Origin: Zhengitettix transpicula
Lineage: Eukaryota > Arthropoda > Insecta > Orthoptera > Tetrigidae
DNA length: 64,000 nt
Reading direction: 5' to 3'
Assembly (NCBI GenBank): GCA_037074705.1
Contig: CM073591.1
Location: forward strand, 73,452,532-73,516,531
In this document: piece after piece, positions 42,401-47,261 of the stretch
Numbering within the stretch: the stretch's first letter is position 1
Layout: every line of letters starts with the position of its first letter
The notes under the pieces: model-generated
The model's input: the letters and a program-made list of their open reading frames with translations, nothing else
Databases searched by the model: none
What the model was told of the DNA's origin: nothing
Program-made: the position numbers and the translations under genes

Positions 42401-45187
42401 CTTTCCAAAATAATATCATGAATAAAAATCCTATTTTCTTAAATAATTCACATGACATCCTCCTGGATTCCACAGAGTACCAACCACGACTAACCAATTC
42501 ACAATTTTATCCACTAGTCAATGCCTCATCACCTGTGTTTGGCAGTGTCCAGGAATATTAGTAAACAATGAATAATTTTTTAAATTATTAAAAAATTTCT
42601 TTGAATTTTGATTAACTTCATAAACATAATTTGGCAACATCAGTTTCATATTTAATGTTTAACGATTCCACAAGCTATCATCCAAATTTGCATTCATCTC
42701 ATCATTAATATTATCAATAAATTTTTCTAATAATATTTGACCCTTATCTACTCTCTTATCATCACACTTAGCAAATTCACATCCATCATTACTTTTAATC
42801 TGACTTTTACATAATTTGTCTAACTTATGAACTAACTGATCTATTTTTCTATTTACAAATTGGTCATTAACATTCTTAATAGAATTTTCTAATAATATTC
42901 TCTCCTTATCATCATAAACATTAAATTTAGATTCATTGTTTCTATTAAAATCAAGATTGCATACACTATTATACAATTATTCCACGTTATCATCTCTATT
43001 TTCTATTCTCAAAATTTACTTTCTCCTCTACACCTTTATTCAAATTTTTACTCTCAGATTGAACCTTTTTATTAAGTTGATCATTAACCTGTGGCAATCT
43101 AGTATCAAAGACCAGTGCTTGCTGTGCTCGCCTGTCACTACACTAATCCATTTTATCATATTTATTATTCTGCAATCTATCTTATGTAATATCTGAACTT
43201 TATTTCTGACATCTGACTTCAAGCCCTGCATCATTTCCTTCAACTCAATCTTCTGATTTTCCAACTTAGCATTCAAAATATTTCTCATTTTATTAAATTG
43301 AACATTCTATTTATCTAACTTAACATTCACATCAATTTTCATAAAATTAAAATCATTTCTCATTTCATTAATACTCTTAAACAATTGGCTAACCAAATCT
43401 GTATCTACTTGAGATTTGGCTTCGACTTCTACCTAAAACTCTAGTTCCTTAATTCCATCATCATTTTGATTTTCCTCCATTTTTTAATCAAAGTACAATT
43501 CCACACACAATCTACAGAAAATTGAAAAAGGTTAAAATATTCTTTACCAACTTTAATGTTTGCACTGACCACTTCAAATAAACTTTTTTGTGTTAAAAGA
43601 AAGAACACTTTTCTCTGCTTTTAAAACTCTTTTTAACACTTTAGGGATGACATTTTTCCTGTCATGACTCATACTCCAGAACTTCTGCTATTCCACATGC
43701 CGAATCTTGAAGTTCCAAAAGCCCCAATGTTCTCAGACGACAAATGTAGTATATTCCTCAACACCCACGTTAAGTACACCTTTGTAGAGCATCTGCTTCC
43801 GTCCACTCCCGACGGGGAACTACAATTTCAAGGCACCAACAAAAAAGCTTATGTGCCCCAATTGTTGAGAACTCAACAATACAAAAAATACCCAATAACA
43901 CACAAAATTACGCTTCTATCTCCCTCTACTGTGTCAATTCCACCTCCTCTACACCTATTAGGACTGACTGTATTCACTAGAGGTTGTTAGTTGGCATAGT
44001 ATCTTAGATGACCAAGGTTGGATTCTTGGCCTTACTGAATATTTTCAGTCTTTCCTTCTTTTTCCTTTCCTCTTTAAGCATTGAACATTTGCTTTCCTTT
44101 CAGTGTATTTCCACACCTGAGCATTTGCTTTCTTTAAAAAGCATATTCCCACCTTTCTCATACATTTCTATCTTTCCTCACTGTCCAAGTATCCAATGCA
44201 ATTATATCACCAAATTAAAGTCCTTAAATTTTATATATATAACATTTAAGGAAAATGTGATACGGTCAAATTAAATTAAATTTGTATAGGAAAGAGAAAC
44301 AGCAATGGCAACTTACCTGAAATGAACAAATTCAATCAGACTGAAATTTTCCTTAAGTTGCTTTAAAATGTTCATATGATCTCTGCCTTCAAAGAAGAAA
44401 TATATATCCACTTTGGTATCAGTATGTTTGCAAAGTTTGAAAAAATATTGAGTCAAAAAAAACAACCCATATTTTTCTGATAAATATTTGAAGTCACTTC
44501 TTGTAAATCACTTCAGAATTTATCTCAATTTATGAAAGTCTTAAAAATCACACATATTGTTCCATTATTCACATTAATGCTTTACTTATAAATGTTGATG
44601 TAAATATGATAACAGTGTTTGTCTCTATGGTCTGTTTTCAATTAGAAGACTGATGGCAGTTATTCTCATGAGGGCTGTAGCCAATCACAAATCTTGAAAT
44701 AAAGCAGTAGTGTTGCCCAGCAATAGCAGTGTTATTCTACTGATTTCAATTAGCTGTATAAGTCATGTGTCATATGTGGCATCAGACATGCCATGAGACT
44801 TCTAGTTTAAAATGGACTATACCAACATTTATAAAATTTTAAGATTTAAATAATATTATATAGATATTTTTTAATATGGTTATTTTGTTGAAACTTTGAG
44901 ATATTCCAAGCTATAAATTAAAAAACATACGTACAGTAAAATATATAGATTTGATTTTATTCTTCAATATTTTGCTTTTTAACATTCATAACAAGAGTTG
45001 AATTTATTCCTTGATGCCACCTTTTATAATAGTACAATCATTTCATTTCATTTTTTACACTAGATTTGAAGCAAATTTTGGGCAGCAAACTGTACTATTT
45101 GCCTTTAAGTGCCTGGGCCTGCCTGAAGTTGCACCTGGACAAATTCGTATCCTACGCAGAGCTAATAAAATGGAAGTATTGGTGTGA
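4437..45187 (+). CDS. Class I unconventional myosin (Myo1b/Myo95E-like), 21 exons, 5' end missing
   Basis: The gene encodes an actin-based motor with a membrane-binding tail. Exons are 4437-4621, 7909-7955, 9164-9227, 9315-9328, 9497-9581, 15377-15483, 16181-16328, 21568-21782, 22673-22906, 24472-24626, 25275-25411, 26626-26815, 27857-28073, 31164-31313, 36452-36538, 36773-36910, 38037-38143, 39476-39611, 39901-40053, 41553-41755 and 45064-45187. That is about 965 codons, and every junction is in phase. The motor shows the P-loop GESGAGKT, switch I NDNSSRFG, switch II LDVYGFE and the motif HYVRCIKPN. The neck has at least three IQ-like motifs spaced 23 and 29 residues apart, like parts of vertebrate Myo1b. 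The tail ends in a basic TH1-type domain. Class I is certain; assignment to the Myo1a/b subgroup (insect Myo95E) rests on remembered resemblance. Introns are full of repeats. Confidence 0.92.
5150..6014 (-). mobile_element. Penelope-like element fragment with GIY-YIG endonuclease
   Basis: The - strand encodes a Penelope-type C-terminus: [31 protein letters not shown] and SKHTFD. This is the GIY-YIG endonuclease with its N-terminal Cys pair. A second frame at 5209-5439 continues the same protein ([17 protein letters not shown]), so one frameshift has occurred. The reverse transcriptase is missing. It is a dead fragment in a myosin intron, and part of the element's terminal repeat lies at 5172-5235. 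Confidence 0.8.
6430..6775. repeat. Large palindrome of Penelope-type terminal repeats
   Basis: The left arm (about 6435-6565) runs from 'gatagccaattcagacaaaa' to 'ctcaaaagcttttgag'. The right arm (about 6640-6770) is its reverse complement, ending 'tgtctgaattggctat'. Partial copies occur at 5140-5235 and 39236-39375, and a short end at 26565-26600. Inverted terminal repeats of this sort are typical of Penelope-like elements. Confidence 0.8.
6683..6713 (+). ncRNA. Hammerhead-ribozyme-like core
   Basis: The sequence CTGACGA is followed by a short stem (GGGA, loop CGAGGA, TCCC) and then GAAAC. This is the order of the hammerhead core: CUGANGA, stem II, GAAA. Penelope-like terminal repeats are known to carry hammerhead ribozymes. 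The mirror-image arm at 6505-6540 has the same core on the - strand with a weakened stem II. Stems I and III are not clearly resolved by eye, so activity is inference. Confidence 0.4.
6776..7908. other. Myosin intron, nothing recognised
   Basis: The AT-rich intron sequence between the Penelope palindrome and the switch I exon shows no protein similarity or clear repeat by eye. Confidence 0.4.
7909..7955 (+). CDS. Myosin exon b: switch I
   Basis: The codon split with the previous exon (G + CG) gives Ala. The exon reads [16 protein letters not shown], the canonical switch I region. The acceptor is 'atttttag' and the donor 'gtaagt' in phase 0. It is 47 bp long. Confidence 0.93.
7956..9163. other. 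Myosin intron, nothing recognised
   Basis: The intron between exons b and c is AT-rich. Short open frames at 8253-8441 and 8458-8655 resemble nothing and lie inside an intron. Confidence 0.4.
9164..9227 (+). CDS. Myosin exon c
   Basis: Encodes [21 protein letters not shown], the conserved motor strand following switch I. It is flanked by 'ttccag' and 'gtaagt' and ends in phase 1. Confidence 0.93.
9315..9328 (+). CDS. Myosin 14-bp micro-exon
   Basis: This 14-bp exon supplies AC CTC CTG GAG AAA. Joined to the preceding T it gives YLLEK, the invariant myosin motif, between 'tttag' and 'gtaagt'. It is the only way to link exons c and e in frame. Automatic gene finders often miss exons this short. 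Confidence 0.9.
9497..9581 (+). CDS. Myosin exon e
   Basis: Encodes [16 protein letters not shown] and then [12 protein letters not shown], the class I motif '[14 protein letters not shown]'. The acceptor is 'tttttcag' and the donor 'gtaggt'. The last base A combines with AG of the next exon into Lys. Confidence 0.93.
9730..10850 (-). mobile_element. Mariner-family transposon, inactivated
   Basis: The transposase runs on the - strand in at least three frames: 10800-10192 (N-terminal helix-turn-helix, then [20 protein letters not shown]), 10399-10184 ([17 protein letters not shown], the first catalytic Asp), 10187-9942 ([11 protein letters not shown], where the usual second Asp is Val) and 10003-9749 ([11 protein letters not shown], third Asp, then [13 protein letters not shown]). 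Frameshifts and the Asp-to-Val change mean it cannot encode an active enzyme. Terminal inverted repeats were not located, so the ends are approximate. It lies in the 5.8-kb myosin intron. Confidence 0.88.
11590..13065 (+). mobile_element. PIF/Harbinger-like DNA transposon remnant with inverted ends
   Basis: The stretches 11635-11705 and 12940-13015 are inverted copies sharing 'ttctgttgggtgt', 'caatttagtg' and 'caaggtttaggcagtcctt'. Just inside the left end a short + frame (from the ATG at 11791) reads [14 protein letters not shown]. This resembles the N-terminal 'W...W...R...F' motif of Harbinger transposases. The DDE core is lost. A LINE piece is nested in it at 12340-12620. Confidence 0.6.
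12340..12620 (-). mobile_element. Jockey-type LINE, 3' end of ORF2, nested
   Basis: The - strand reads [19 protein letters not shown] then [13 protein letters not shown], the well-known C-terminus of Jockey-clade reverse transcriptase proteins (NAPWY..N..LH.DL.IP.V..EI). Upstream the frame continues with [15 protein letters not shown]. Only the last hundred codons remain. It is inserted inside the Harbinger-like element. Confidence 0.8.
13045..13093. repeat. (TA)n tract
   Basis: About 48 bp of uninterrupted TA dinucleotides. Confidence 0.95.
13094..14125. other. Myosin intron, nothing recognised
   Basis: AT-rich intron sequence. 13100-13240 repeats short motifs such as 'aatattgtgtaat' that also occur near 11720, which suggests it belongs to the flank of the Harbinger-like element. 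No protein similarity is seen. Confidence 0.35.
14126..14530. repeat. Degenerate tandem repeat, period about 135 bp
   Basis: Two to three diverged units begin near 14140, 14275 and 14400. Each has a G-rich stretch (ggaggtggtggagggg; ggtgggagaggatgtggg; gagtaggggtggaagggg), followed in the first two by 'gttacataaaa', an 'acaacggaga' or 'acaaccgaga' motif and 'gggttat'. Period and order are preserved, but identity is low. Confidence 0.6.
14620..14830. other. GC-rich island in the intron, identity unknown
   Basis: A short block with many CG dinucleotides (ctgcgccgac, ctgcggcggtcctagctggc) sits in an otherwise AT-rich intron. It marks roughly the point where base composition changes along the gene. 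It encodes nothing recognisable and may be a transposon end. Confidence 0.3.
15377..15483 (+). CDS. Myosin exon f
   Basis: Encodes [17 protein letters not shown], then [19 protein letters not shown]. It aligns with the 'LLxxLKLxR...Y.YL' part of class I motors. The exon follows a 5.8-kb intron full of transposons. Codon usage becomes AT-rich from here on. Donor 'gtatgt' is in phase 0. Confidence 0.88.
16181..16328 (+). CDS. Myosin exon g
   Basis: Encodes [19 protein letters not shown], then [14 protein letters not shown] and [12 protein letters not shown], the conserved 'AM...GF...E...V..I.A.VL.LGNI.F' stretch. The acceptor is 'ttttatttag' and the donor 'gtaagt', ending in phase 1. Confidence 0.93.
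16329..17482. other. Myosin intron, nothing recognised
   Basis: AT-rich unique-looking sequence before the duplicated exon. Confidence 0.4.
17483..17641 (+). pseudogene. Duplicated, diverged copy of the 5' part of the next myosin exon
   Basis: After an AG at 17482 the frame reads [20 protein letters not shown] then TQRTI. This parallels [20 protein letters not shown] then TSRTL, the start of the functional exon at 21568, with about 12 of 25 residues identical. Both begin in phase 1 after exon g. Beyond TQRTI the copy no longer looks like myosin, and the only good donor (gtagaa at 17642) is out of phase. It is GC-rich, like the 5' exons. It could be a decayed duplicate, or an alternative exon whose product would be truncated. 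Confidence 0.55.
18577..18613. repeat. (TA)n tract
   Basis: TA dinucleotide run at the 3' end of the SINE that follows on the - strand. Confidence 0.95.
18625..18985 (-). repeat. tRNA-derived SINE
   Basis: On the - strand a tRNA-like head carries an A-box-like 'tggcctggtggctaaagtg' and a B-box-like 'ggttcaaatcctg' (near 18800-18850). The body ends at the 'tggtgaca' / 'gaagttcattc' boundary. Other copies lie at 27370-27610, 43925-44240, 54790-55140, 60640-60990 and 61476-61700. The shared body includes 'tttcagtctttccttctt' and 'tttgaacatatgctt'. Confidence 0.8.
18990..19815. repeat. Cluster of foldback repeats (family B)
   Basis: At least three partial copies lie side by side, separated by a (TA)n tract at 19293-19317. 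Arms carry 'cttacctgaaatcaatagtt' (about 19075) and its reverse 'gttgatttcaggtaag' (about 19583). They are followed by 'ctgtctctat' and the outer motif 'aaatgtgatgaggtcaaatt'. Inner parts resemble 'ccccttcgtcagga'. Confidence 0.7.
19816..21567. other. Myosin intron, nothing recognised
   Basis: AT-rich intron. No protein similarity or palindrome is visible by eye. Confidence 0.4.
21568..21782 (+). CDS. Myosin exon h: TEDS region
   Basis: Encodes [10 protein letters not shown] through [18 protein letters not shown] to [11 protein letters not shown]. An Asp sits 16 residues before the DAL motif, consistent with the TEDS rule, where an acidic residue replaces regulatory phosphorylation. The acceptor is 'taaacag' and the donor 'gtaaaa', ending in phase 0. 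Confidence 0.94.
21783..22672. other. Myosin intron, nothing recognised
   Basis: AT-rich intron without a recognisable repeat. Confidence 0.4.
22673..22906 (+). CDS. Myosin exon i: switch II / relay
   Basis: Encodes 78 codons beginning [20 protein letters not shown], with switch II, then [16 protein letters not shown] and [15 protein letters not shown]. These are hallmark myosin motor blocks. It ends CNLIEK before donor 'gtaagc'. Confidence 0.96.
22907..23570. other. Myosin intron; short inverted repeat only
   Basis: The stretches 23044-23110 and 23210-23280 are loosely inverted copies (aaaagatttttatttatgga; ttcataaataaatatctttt), giving a small hairpin element of about 240 bp. Nothing coding is seen. 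Confidence 0.4.
23571..23785. repeat. Foldback repeat family A, partial copy
   Basis: It contains the family A signature 'attggtatggaaaggaaaga', 'ggcttacctgaaagtgaag', 'aattttcggaggctctcagc' and 'gtgttacaccattccgtgca'. One arm only. Confidence 0.8.
24472..24626 (+). CDS. Myosin exon j
   Basis: Encodes [20 protein letters not shown] then [10 protein letters not shown] and LPPNCF. It matches the 'GILA(M/L)LDEEC...D..FL..L' region of class I motors. The donor 'gtgaat' splits an Arg codon. Confidence 0.94.
25275..25411 (+). CDS. Myosin exon k
   Basis: Encodes [20 protein letters not shown], then [15 protein letters not shown] and LKTLFPEG. It matches the family motif 'HYAG.V.Y...GF..KN.D.L..DL'. 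The acceptor is 'tttcag' and the donor 'gtaatg', ending in phase 1. Confidence 0.95.
25450..25860. other. Myosin intron, nothing recognised
   Basis: AT-rich intron between exons k and l, before the Penelope remnant. Confidence 0.4.
25870..26420 (+). mobile_element. Probable decayed Penelope-like fragment
   Basis: The region is CA-rich relative to the intron. Its end (26345-26395, 'aacattacctgcctctcagc', 'catttaccagata') matches 33238-33290. There the + strand reads [20 protein letters not shown], resembling the Cys-pair and GIY start of Penelope endonucleases. Reading frames are heavily broken. The identification is tentative. Confidence 0.4.
26626..26815 (+). CDS. Myosin exon l: actin-binding region
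   Basis: Encodes [18 protein letters not shown] then [20 protein letters not shown] and [12 protein letters not shown] up to VRYLG. It includes the conserved '[10 protein letters not shown]' next to the SH-helix region. The donor 'gtaagt' is in phase 2. Confidence 0.96.
26960..27140. repeat. Foldback repeat family A, one arm
   Basis: Nearly the same arm as at 23571, beginning 'attggtatggaaaggataga' and ending 'gtgcaccggccggctgcgga', bordered on both sides by short TA runs. Confidence 0.85.
27370..27775 (+). repeat. SINE copy joined to a foldback arm
   Basis: A tRNA-like 'gagttcgaatcctggcc' (about 27418) and the SINE body run to about 27600. A foldback-type arm follows, with 'aatttgaagaacttcctcct', 'cttcaattttaggtaag' and 'cctttccatacca' up to about 27750. 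Confidence 0.65.
27857..28073 (+). CDS. Myosin exon m: converter
   Basis: Encodes [18 protein letters not shown] through WPTWRG and VSYLIRDL to [16 protein letters not shown]. It forms the converter leading to the lever arm. A run-on frame to 28112 reads through the donor and is not coding. Confidence 0.96.
28790..30925 (+). mobile_element. LINE (Jockey/CR1-type) remnant in a myosin intron
   Basis: An endonuclease piece at 28832-29074 reads [20 protein letters not shown], including the ADLN motif. A reverse transcriptase piece at 30160-30600 reads [31 protein letters not shown] and [13 protein letters not shown], where the usual YADD is YADG. The C-terminal stretch near 30820 resembles '[11 protein letters not shown]'. 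Many stops and frameshifts show it is dead. The 3' end is cut by a (TA)n tract. Confidence 0.85.
30925..30967. repeat. (TA)n tract
   Basis: TA run at the 3' end of the LINE remnant. Confidence 0.95.
31164..31313 (+). CDS. Myosin exon n: first IQ motifs
   Basis: Fifty codons begin [20 protein letters not shown], then [19 protein letters not shown] and [11 protein letters not shown]. The first IQ motif ([12 protein letters not shown]) binds calmodulin-type light chains; a second, weaker one starts at IASAWRSWR and continues into the next exon. The acceptor is 'tttcag' and the donor 'gtgaga', phase 0. Confidence 0.95.
31484..31700. repeat. (TA)n tract plus foldback family B arm
   Basis: A TA run (31484-31538) leads directly into a family B right arm with 'ggaccaactattgatttcaa', 'gtaagttggc' and 'ctctttcctatcaaatgtg', ending at the outer motif 'gaacttgtcacatttttt'. 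Confidence 0.8.
31703..32160. repeat. Complete palindromic foldback repeat, family A
   Basis: The left arm 31709-31880 (attggtatggaaaggaaaga, ggcttacctgaaagtgaag, aggctctcagcctcc) is matched in inverted order by 31975-32143 (ggaggctgagcc-type core, tttcaggtaagccacaacc, cctttccataccaatattgc). The loop of about 90 bp is unique (31881-31974). No coding capacity. It is the best full copy and defines the family's outer ends. Confidence 0.88.
32755..32990. repeat. Foldback family B/C arm
   Basis: Outer motif 'aatgtgacattgtcaaatta', then 'aggaaagagagcc', 'gacttaccttaaattcacaa' and an inner 'cagtgttgaattcaaacctg' that also occurs near 48270. Confidence 0.65.
32990..33640 (+). mobile_element. Decayed Penelope-like fragment (GIY-YIG half)
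   Basis: The + strand reads [20 protein letters not shown] around 33235-33293, like the Cys-containing lead into a GIY-YIG motif. Further on comes [16 protein letters not shown] followed by KYVLFYL, similar in order to Penelope C-termini. Stops interrupt throughout. Confidence 0.45.
33650..35049. other. Myosin intron, nothing recognised
   Basis: AT-rich intron sequence before the questionable 60-bp exon. Confidence 0.4.
35050..35109 (+). CDS. Possible 60-bp cassette exon in the IQ neck (uncertain)
   Basis: It is flanked by 'aatgcag' and 'gtatgt', is exactly 60 bp and keeps phase 0. In phase it reads [20 protein letters not shown], which is not an IQ motif. The frame two bases along reads [16 protein letters not shown], which does resemble the first half of an IQ motif and would precede AREEYRILK as in Myo1b IQ3. 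Skipping it joins exons 31313 and 36452 into a well-spaced neck. It may be an optional exon, a relic of a lost IQ repeat, or carry base errors. Confidence 0.4.
35110..36451. other. Myosin intron, nothing recognised
   Basis: AT-rich. A 12-bp AG/GT-bounded stretch at 35269-35280 was considered as a micro-exon and rejected. Confidence 0.4.
36452..36538 (+). CDS. Myosin exon o: IQ neck
   Basis: Encodes 29 codons [16 protein letters not shown] then [13 protein letters not shown], including a third IQ motif ([13 protein letters not shown] across the junction). The acceptor is 'ccaaacag' and the donor 'gtgaga', phase 0. Confidence 0.94.
36773..36910 (+). CDS. Myosin exon p: neck-tail junction
   Basis: Encodes [18 protein letters not shown], then [20 protein letters not shown] and LHHKWR. 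It parallels the Myo1b segment 'P.DK.WP.RP.....T...L...W', which starts the tail. Confidence 0.92.
36911..38036. other. Myosin intron, nothing recognised
   Basis: AT-rich intron between exons p and q. Open frames here are chance. Confidence 0.4.
38037..38143 (+). CDS. Myosin exon q: TH1 start
   Basis: Encodes [20 protein letters not shown] then [15 protein letters not shown]. It matches 'CKKYRDQF....I..K..AS..F..KKA.YP.S' in Myo1b. The donor 'gtaatt' splits the Ser codon. Confidence 0.93.
38359..38416. repeat. (TA)n tract
   Basis: About 58 bp of TA directly before a family A foldback. Confidence 0.95.
38428..38670. repeat. Short palindromic foldback, family A
   Basis: Left arm 38446-38550 and right arm 38580-38662 (ttcaggtaaaccacaacc ... 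tttccataccaatatc) with almost no loop. It is a deletion derivative of the copy at 31703. Confidence 0.82.
38690..39180. repeat. Foldback family B, two nested copies
   Basis: Arms at 38725 (gacttacctggagatcagta), 38928 (gacttaccgaaataaatagt) and 39080 (ccaactattgatttcaaata, inverted). The outer end 'tgacctcatcacattttcct' is at 39150. Confidence 0.78.
39236..39375. repeat. Penelope-type terminal repeat fragment
   Basis: 'ggctctcttg', 'tcacctgataaaagggacaa' and 'ggatcccagaaattttgtgt' match the right arm of the palindrome at 6640-6770. The hammerhead-like core here is CTGATAA, with the conserved G lost. Confidence 0.7.
39400..39444. repeat. (TA)n tract
   Basis: TA run 30 bp upstream of the acceptor of myosin exon r. 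Confidence 0.95.
39476..39611 (+). CDS. Myosin exon r: TH1
   Basis: Encodes [20 protein letters not shown], then [16 protein letters not shown]. It matches 'PF.G.Y...' and 'A.VVNKI.R.NGK' of class I tails. It lies directly after a (TA)n tract and 'ttttcag'. Confidence 0.93.
39901..40053 (+). CDS. Myosin exon s: TH1 (PH-like)
   Basis: Encodes [20 protein letters not shown] then [20 protein letters not shown] and VAVFHVRA. It corresponds to the PH-like lipid-binding fold of the TH1 domain. It is flanked by 'tatttcag' and 'gtaaga', phase 0. Confidence 0.93.
40600..41250 (+). mobile_element. Decayed LINE reverse transcriptase fragment
   Basis: Broken + strand frames give [16 protein letters not shown] (RT block 'G..QGC.LSP.LF'), then [20 protein letters not shown] with WCWKIM, then [13 protein letters not shown]. 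This is the order seen in LINE ORF2 proteins of the type ending '...GHILR......IIEG'. Numerous stops. It lies in the intron before exon t. Confidence 0.72.
41553..41755 (+). CDS. Myosin exon t: TH1, acceptor uncertain
   Basis: Encodes [20 protein letters not shown], then [20 protein letters not shown] and PPEVNIST. It matches 'KGDFLF...H.IE..TKL' of Myo1b. The strongest-looking acceptor (tctcctgtag, ending 41530) would be out of phase with exon s. Only the AG at 41551-41552 keeps the frame. Either this weaker AG is used or a tiny exon lies between. Confidence 0.85.
41846..43925 (-). mobile_element. Small LTR retrotransposon, gag-only remnant, reverse orientation
   Basis: A 3' LTR (about 41846-42154) and a truncated 5' LTR (about 43745-43925) share 'gtagtatattcct', 'tgtccactcccga', 'ccaattgttgagaact' and 'acccaataacacacaaaatt'. 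Read on the - strand, a polypurine tract (gagggggaggataa) sits next to the LTR start TGTAAC at about 42154. The interior of about 1.6 kb has a broken gag-like coiled-coil frame starting near 43481 ([13 protein letters not shown], then IKWISVV). No protease, RT or integrase is seen. Confidence 0.72.
43925..44240 (+). repeat. SINE copy interrupting the LTR
   Basis: It begins 'ctcctctacacctattaggac' and has the tRNA-like 'gaccaaggttggattcttgg', the body 'tttcagtctttccttctttt' and a tail ending near 'caattatatcaccaaatt'. It truncates the 5' LTR of the element above. Confidence 0.7.
44240..44370. repeat. Foldback family B, left arm only
   Basis: 'aaatgtgatacggtcaaatt', 'aggaaagagaaacagc' and 'caacttacctgaaatgaaca'. 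Confidence 0.65.
44371..45063. other. Myosin intron, nothing recognised
   Basis: AT-rich sequence before the last coding exon. Confidence 0.4.
45064..45187 (+). CDS. Myosin last coding exon
   Basis: After 'acactag' the split Glu codon opens [19 protein letters not shown] then [10 protein letters not shown] and TGA at 45185-45187. This corresponds to the family's basic C-terminus ending in a short hydrophobic strand. A candidate poly(A) signal AATAAA is at 45347-45352. The sequence 'cag|gtattt' at about 45210 could be a 3'-UTR donor. Confidence 0.92.
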
Positions 45188-45346
45188 CATATAGATAGAT
45201 TACACCTTAACAGGTATTTTAACAATTAGTTTTGTTTTACATAAACTTTCCATTGTCAATTATAATGAACAGAGATGTGATATTTCAAATATAAAATTAG
45301 AATGAAAGATATATGAGCTTCTCAACATGACAGAACTGAGTCTCAC

Positions 45347-45352
45347 AATAAA
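45347..45352 (+). terminator. Candidate poly(A) signal of the myosin gene
   Basis: AATAAA lies 160 bp after the stop codon. In such AT-rich DNA this hexamer is common by chance. Confidence 0.3.
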
Positions 45353-45589
45353 TTATTACACATTTTCTATATGTGTTATCACAATTTATTCAATCCTGAC
45401 TTTCACAGAAATCTGAACTTGCAACAATATTGTGTGTTCAACCATGACTATCCCACATAGTAAGGGGCATATCAAATTTTCAAGGACTTAACCCCCCTTC
45501 TTCAGGAATAATACACGCATACCCACACACATACAAACATGTATATATATACTGTATATATCTGCATACACACACTACAAACTAGTTCA

Positions 45590-46420
45590 AATAGATGTGT
45601 AAGATAAAAAGTAACAGAGTGTGTGGTAAGGATATTGAGTTTAGGACATTGCCTAGACTTTAGGATGTGTTGGAAGGAGAGTTCCCAATGATGGAGTTCA
45701 GTACCTGATGTGTTGGGGGAGGATTTTAAGAGGCTCAGTATGAAGCATTGATTAAAATAGTTGGTATAGAGGCTTTAGGTGTGAGCAGGTTTTGAGAGTT
45801 GTGTTTTATATAGTTTGACAGTACTGAGGTTGTCAGAAATACAATTTTGTTATCTATTAAGTGGAACCAAGTCAAAGGTTTCAGTTGAGAGGAATTTAAA
45901 CGAGACTTTTCCAATTGTTGTGTGAACTGATTGGTATATTAATGGGCCATCTTGGTGACTATGGCTGTTCCACTGTGGCAGACGTTGTCTTGAAAGGTCA
46001 AACTGGGTGAGGTTGATCAGAATTTTTGTGGTAGGGAAGGAATTTCGTACCCTGCAAGACAGAAAATATTCAAGTGCAGGCTGTTAGAATGTTTGTGAAA
46101 CGGGAGACAAAATCCAGAGTAACCAGTAGACTATCGGATGGAAGCAGTTTTGGTCCTTCATGGAGTTGGTGGTTTGCATCTTTTATGAATGAAAATAGTC
46201 TTTCAGTTACTGGTAGGAGTGATTCATCCACCACAGTGTAAACACTTTTGAAGGTTGGCTTGCTGACAGTGACAATTAGGCAACCTGGGGAACCATGTTT
46301 GTGGATCGTTGAAGCAGGTAGGATATATGTTTTTTGAAGTGAGTAGCAAAATAGGCACCAGGTAATTTTTTAATATGAAATTACATAAACAATTATTTAT
46401 ATGCAATTAATTCATCAAAC
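45590..46420 (-). mobile_element. Penelope-like reverse transcriptase fragment
   Basis: A long - strand stretch without stops (about 46275-46080) reads IVTVSKPTFKSVYTVVDESL, then FSFIKDANHQLHEG and SDSLLVTLDFVSRFTNI. This matches the Penelope RT block '...SFIKD....V......L....LVSFDVVSLFTN.P', with the catalytic Asp kept. Further down PLTWFHLIDN may be the decayed 'W.RYVDD' box. The remainder is broken. Confidence 0.75.
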
Positions 46421-46579
46421 AATTAGATATGTACATTTCTACAGGGAGTGGTCATTAATTCTCGAAGACAAACTTCATTTACAATTCTTTTACGCTCCAA
46501 TGTTTTGAGCTCTATCACTGACGAGGCCTACATGGCAATTGTTTCTACAAATCTTAGCATGCGCCATCCACACAACAAT

Positions 46580-46865
46580 AACAAACTATATACGGCATGG
46601 AAATAGGACAGAGATGAGATGACAGTAGCTTCAGTCATTCTGGGACGAAATAGGATTTCTAATTTTCAAGGCCCTGAGGCAGTTTCTGATACAGTTCAAA
46701 CCTACTATCCTGAATAAATTTGAAATATTTTTAATGCTGAGCCCAATATACAAAGTGAAATTAATTGGCATTTTGATACGAAAGAAAGACGGACTCTTGA
46801 AATCAACAGTTGATCCAGTTGGGCTATGGAGAAATAAAATATTATTTTATTGTATATATAGGTAT
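46580..46865. repeat. Foldback family B piece
   Basis: 'attttcaaggccctgaggca' and, inverted, 'gaaagaaagacgg', 'cttgaaatcaacagttgatc' and 'cagttgggctatggag'. Confidence 0.55.
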
Positions 46866-46867
46866 AT

Positions 46868-47020
46868 GTAATTGCGGTCTTGGTATGGAAAGGAAAGTGA
46901 TAGTTTTTGGCTTACCTGAGATTGTAGCTACAGGGAATCAAATTTTTGGAGGCTCTTAGCCTCCTTCTTCAGGAAGGAGTGTTACACCATTCCGTACACC
47001 CGCTGGCTGTGAATATGGAT
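46868..47020. repeat. Foldback family A, partial arm
   Basis: 'cttggtatggaaaggaaagt', 'ggcttacctgagattg' and 'aggctcttagcctccttctt', then 'gtgttacaccattccgtaca'. Confidence 0.75.
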
Positions 47021-47152
47021 TCAAACTGTATTAATGGTGATGCAATCATCATCTTTCCAATTCATCAAATATTTTTGCTCTGTCAAATTATCATTATATA
47101 TGAATATGAAGTGCTTAATCATGTATAATTTTACTTACATATTGTTTTACAG

Positions 47153-47261
47153 ATTTCCCACATTGTGTTCAGGAAGCAATTGGAGAATTGAGGACCACTT
47201 AGCAATATTTTTCTCCCAATGGGAGAGACTTAATGGCATTTTAGTGAGAATCATTCATTGA
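47153..47261 (+). CDS. Possible alternative terminal exon or 3'-UTR exon of the myosin
   Basis: After 'attgttttacag' the frame begins A TTT CCC, the same phase and first four bases as the true last exon (A TTT GAA). It encodes about 35 residues (FPTLCSGSNWRIEDHLAIF, then FSQWERLNGILVRIIH) before TGA. No similarity to myosin tails is seen. It may be a 3'-UTR exon joined from the 'cag|gtattt' after the stop, or chance. Confidence 0.2.

Noticed and set aside
46946..47128. A + strand peptide rich in Leu/Ile
   Set aside because: It starts inside a foldback family A arm and runs into intergenic DNA.
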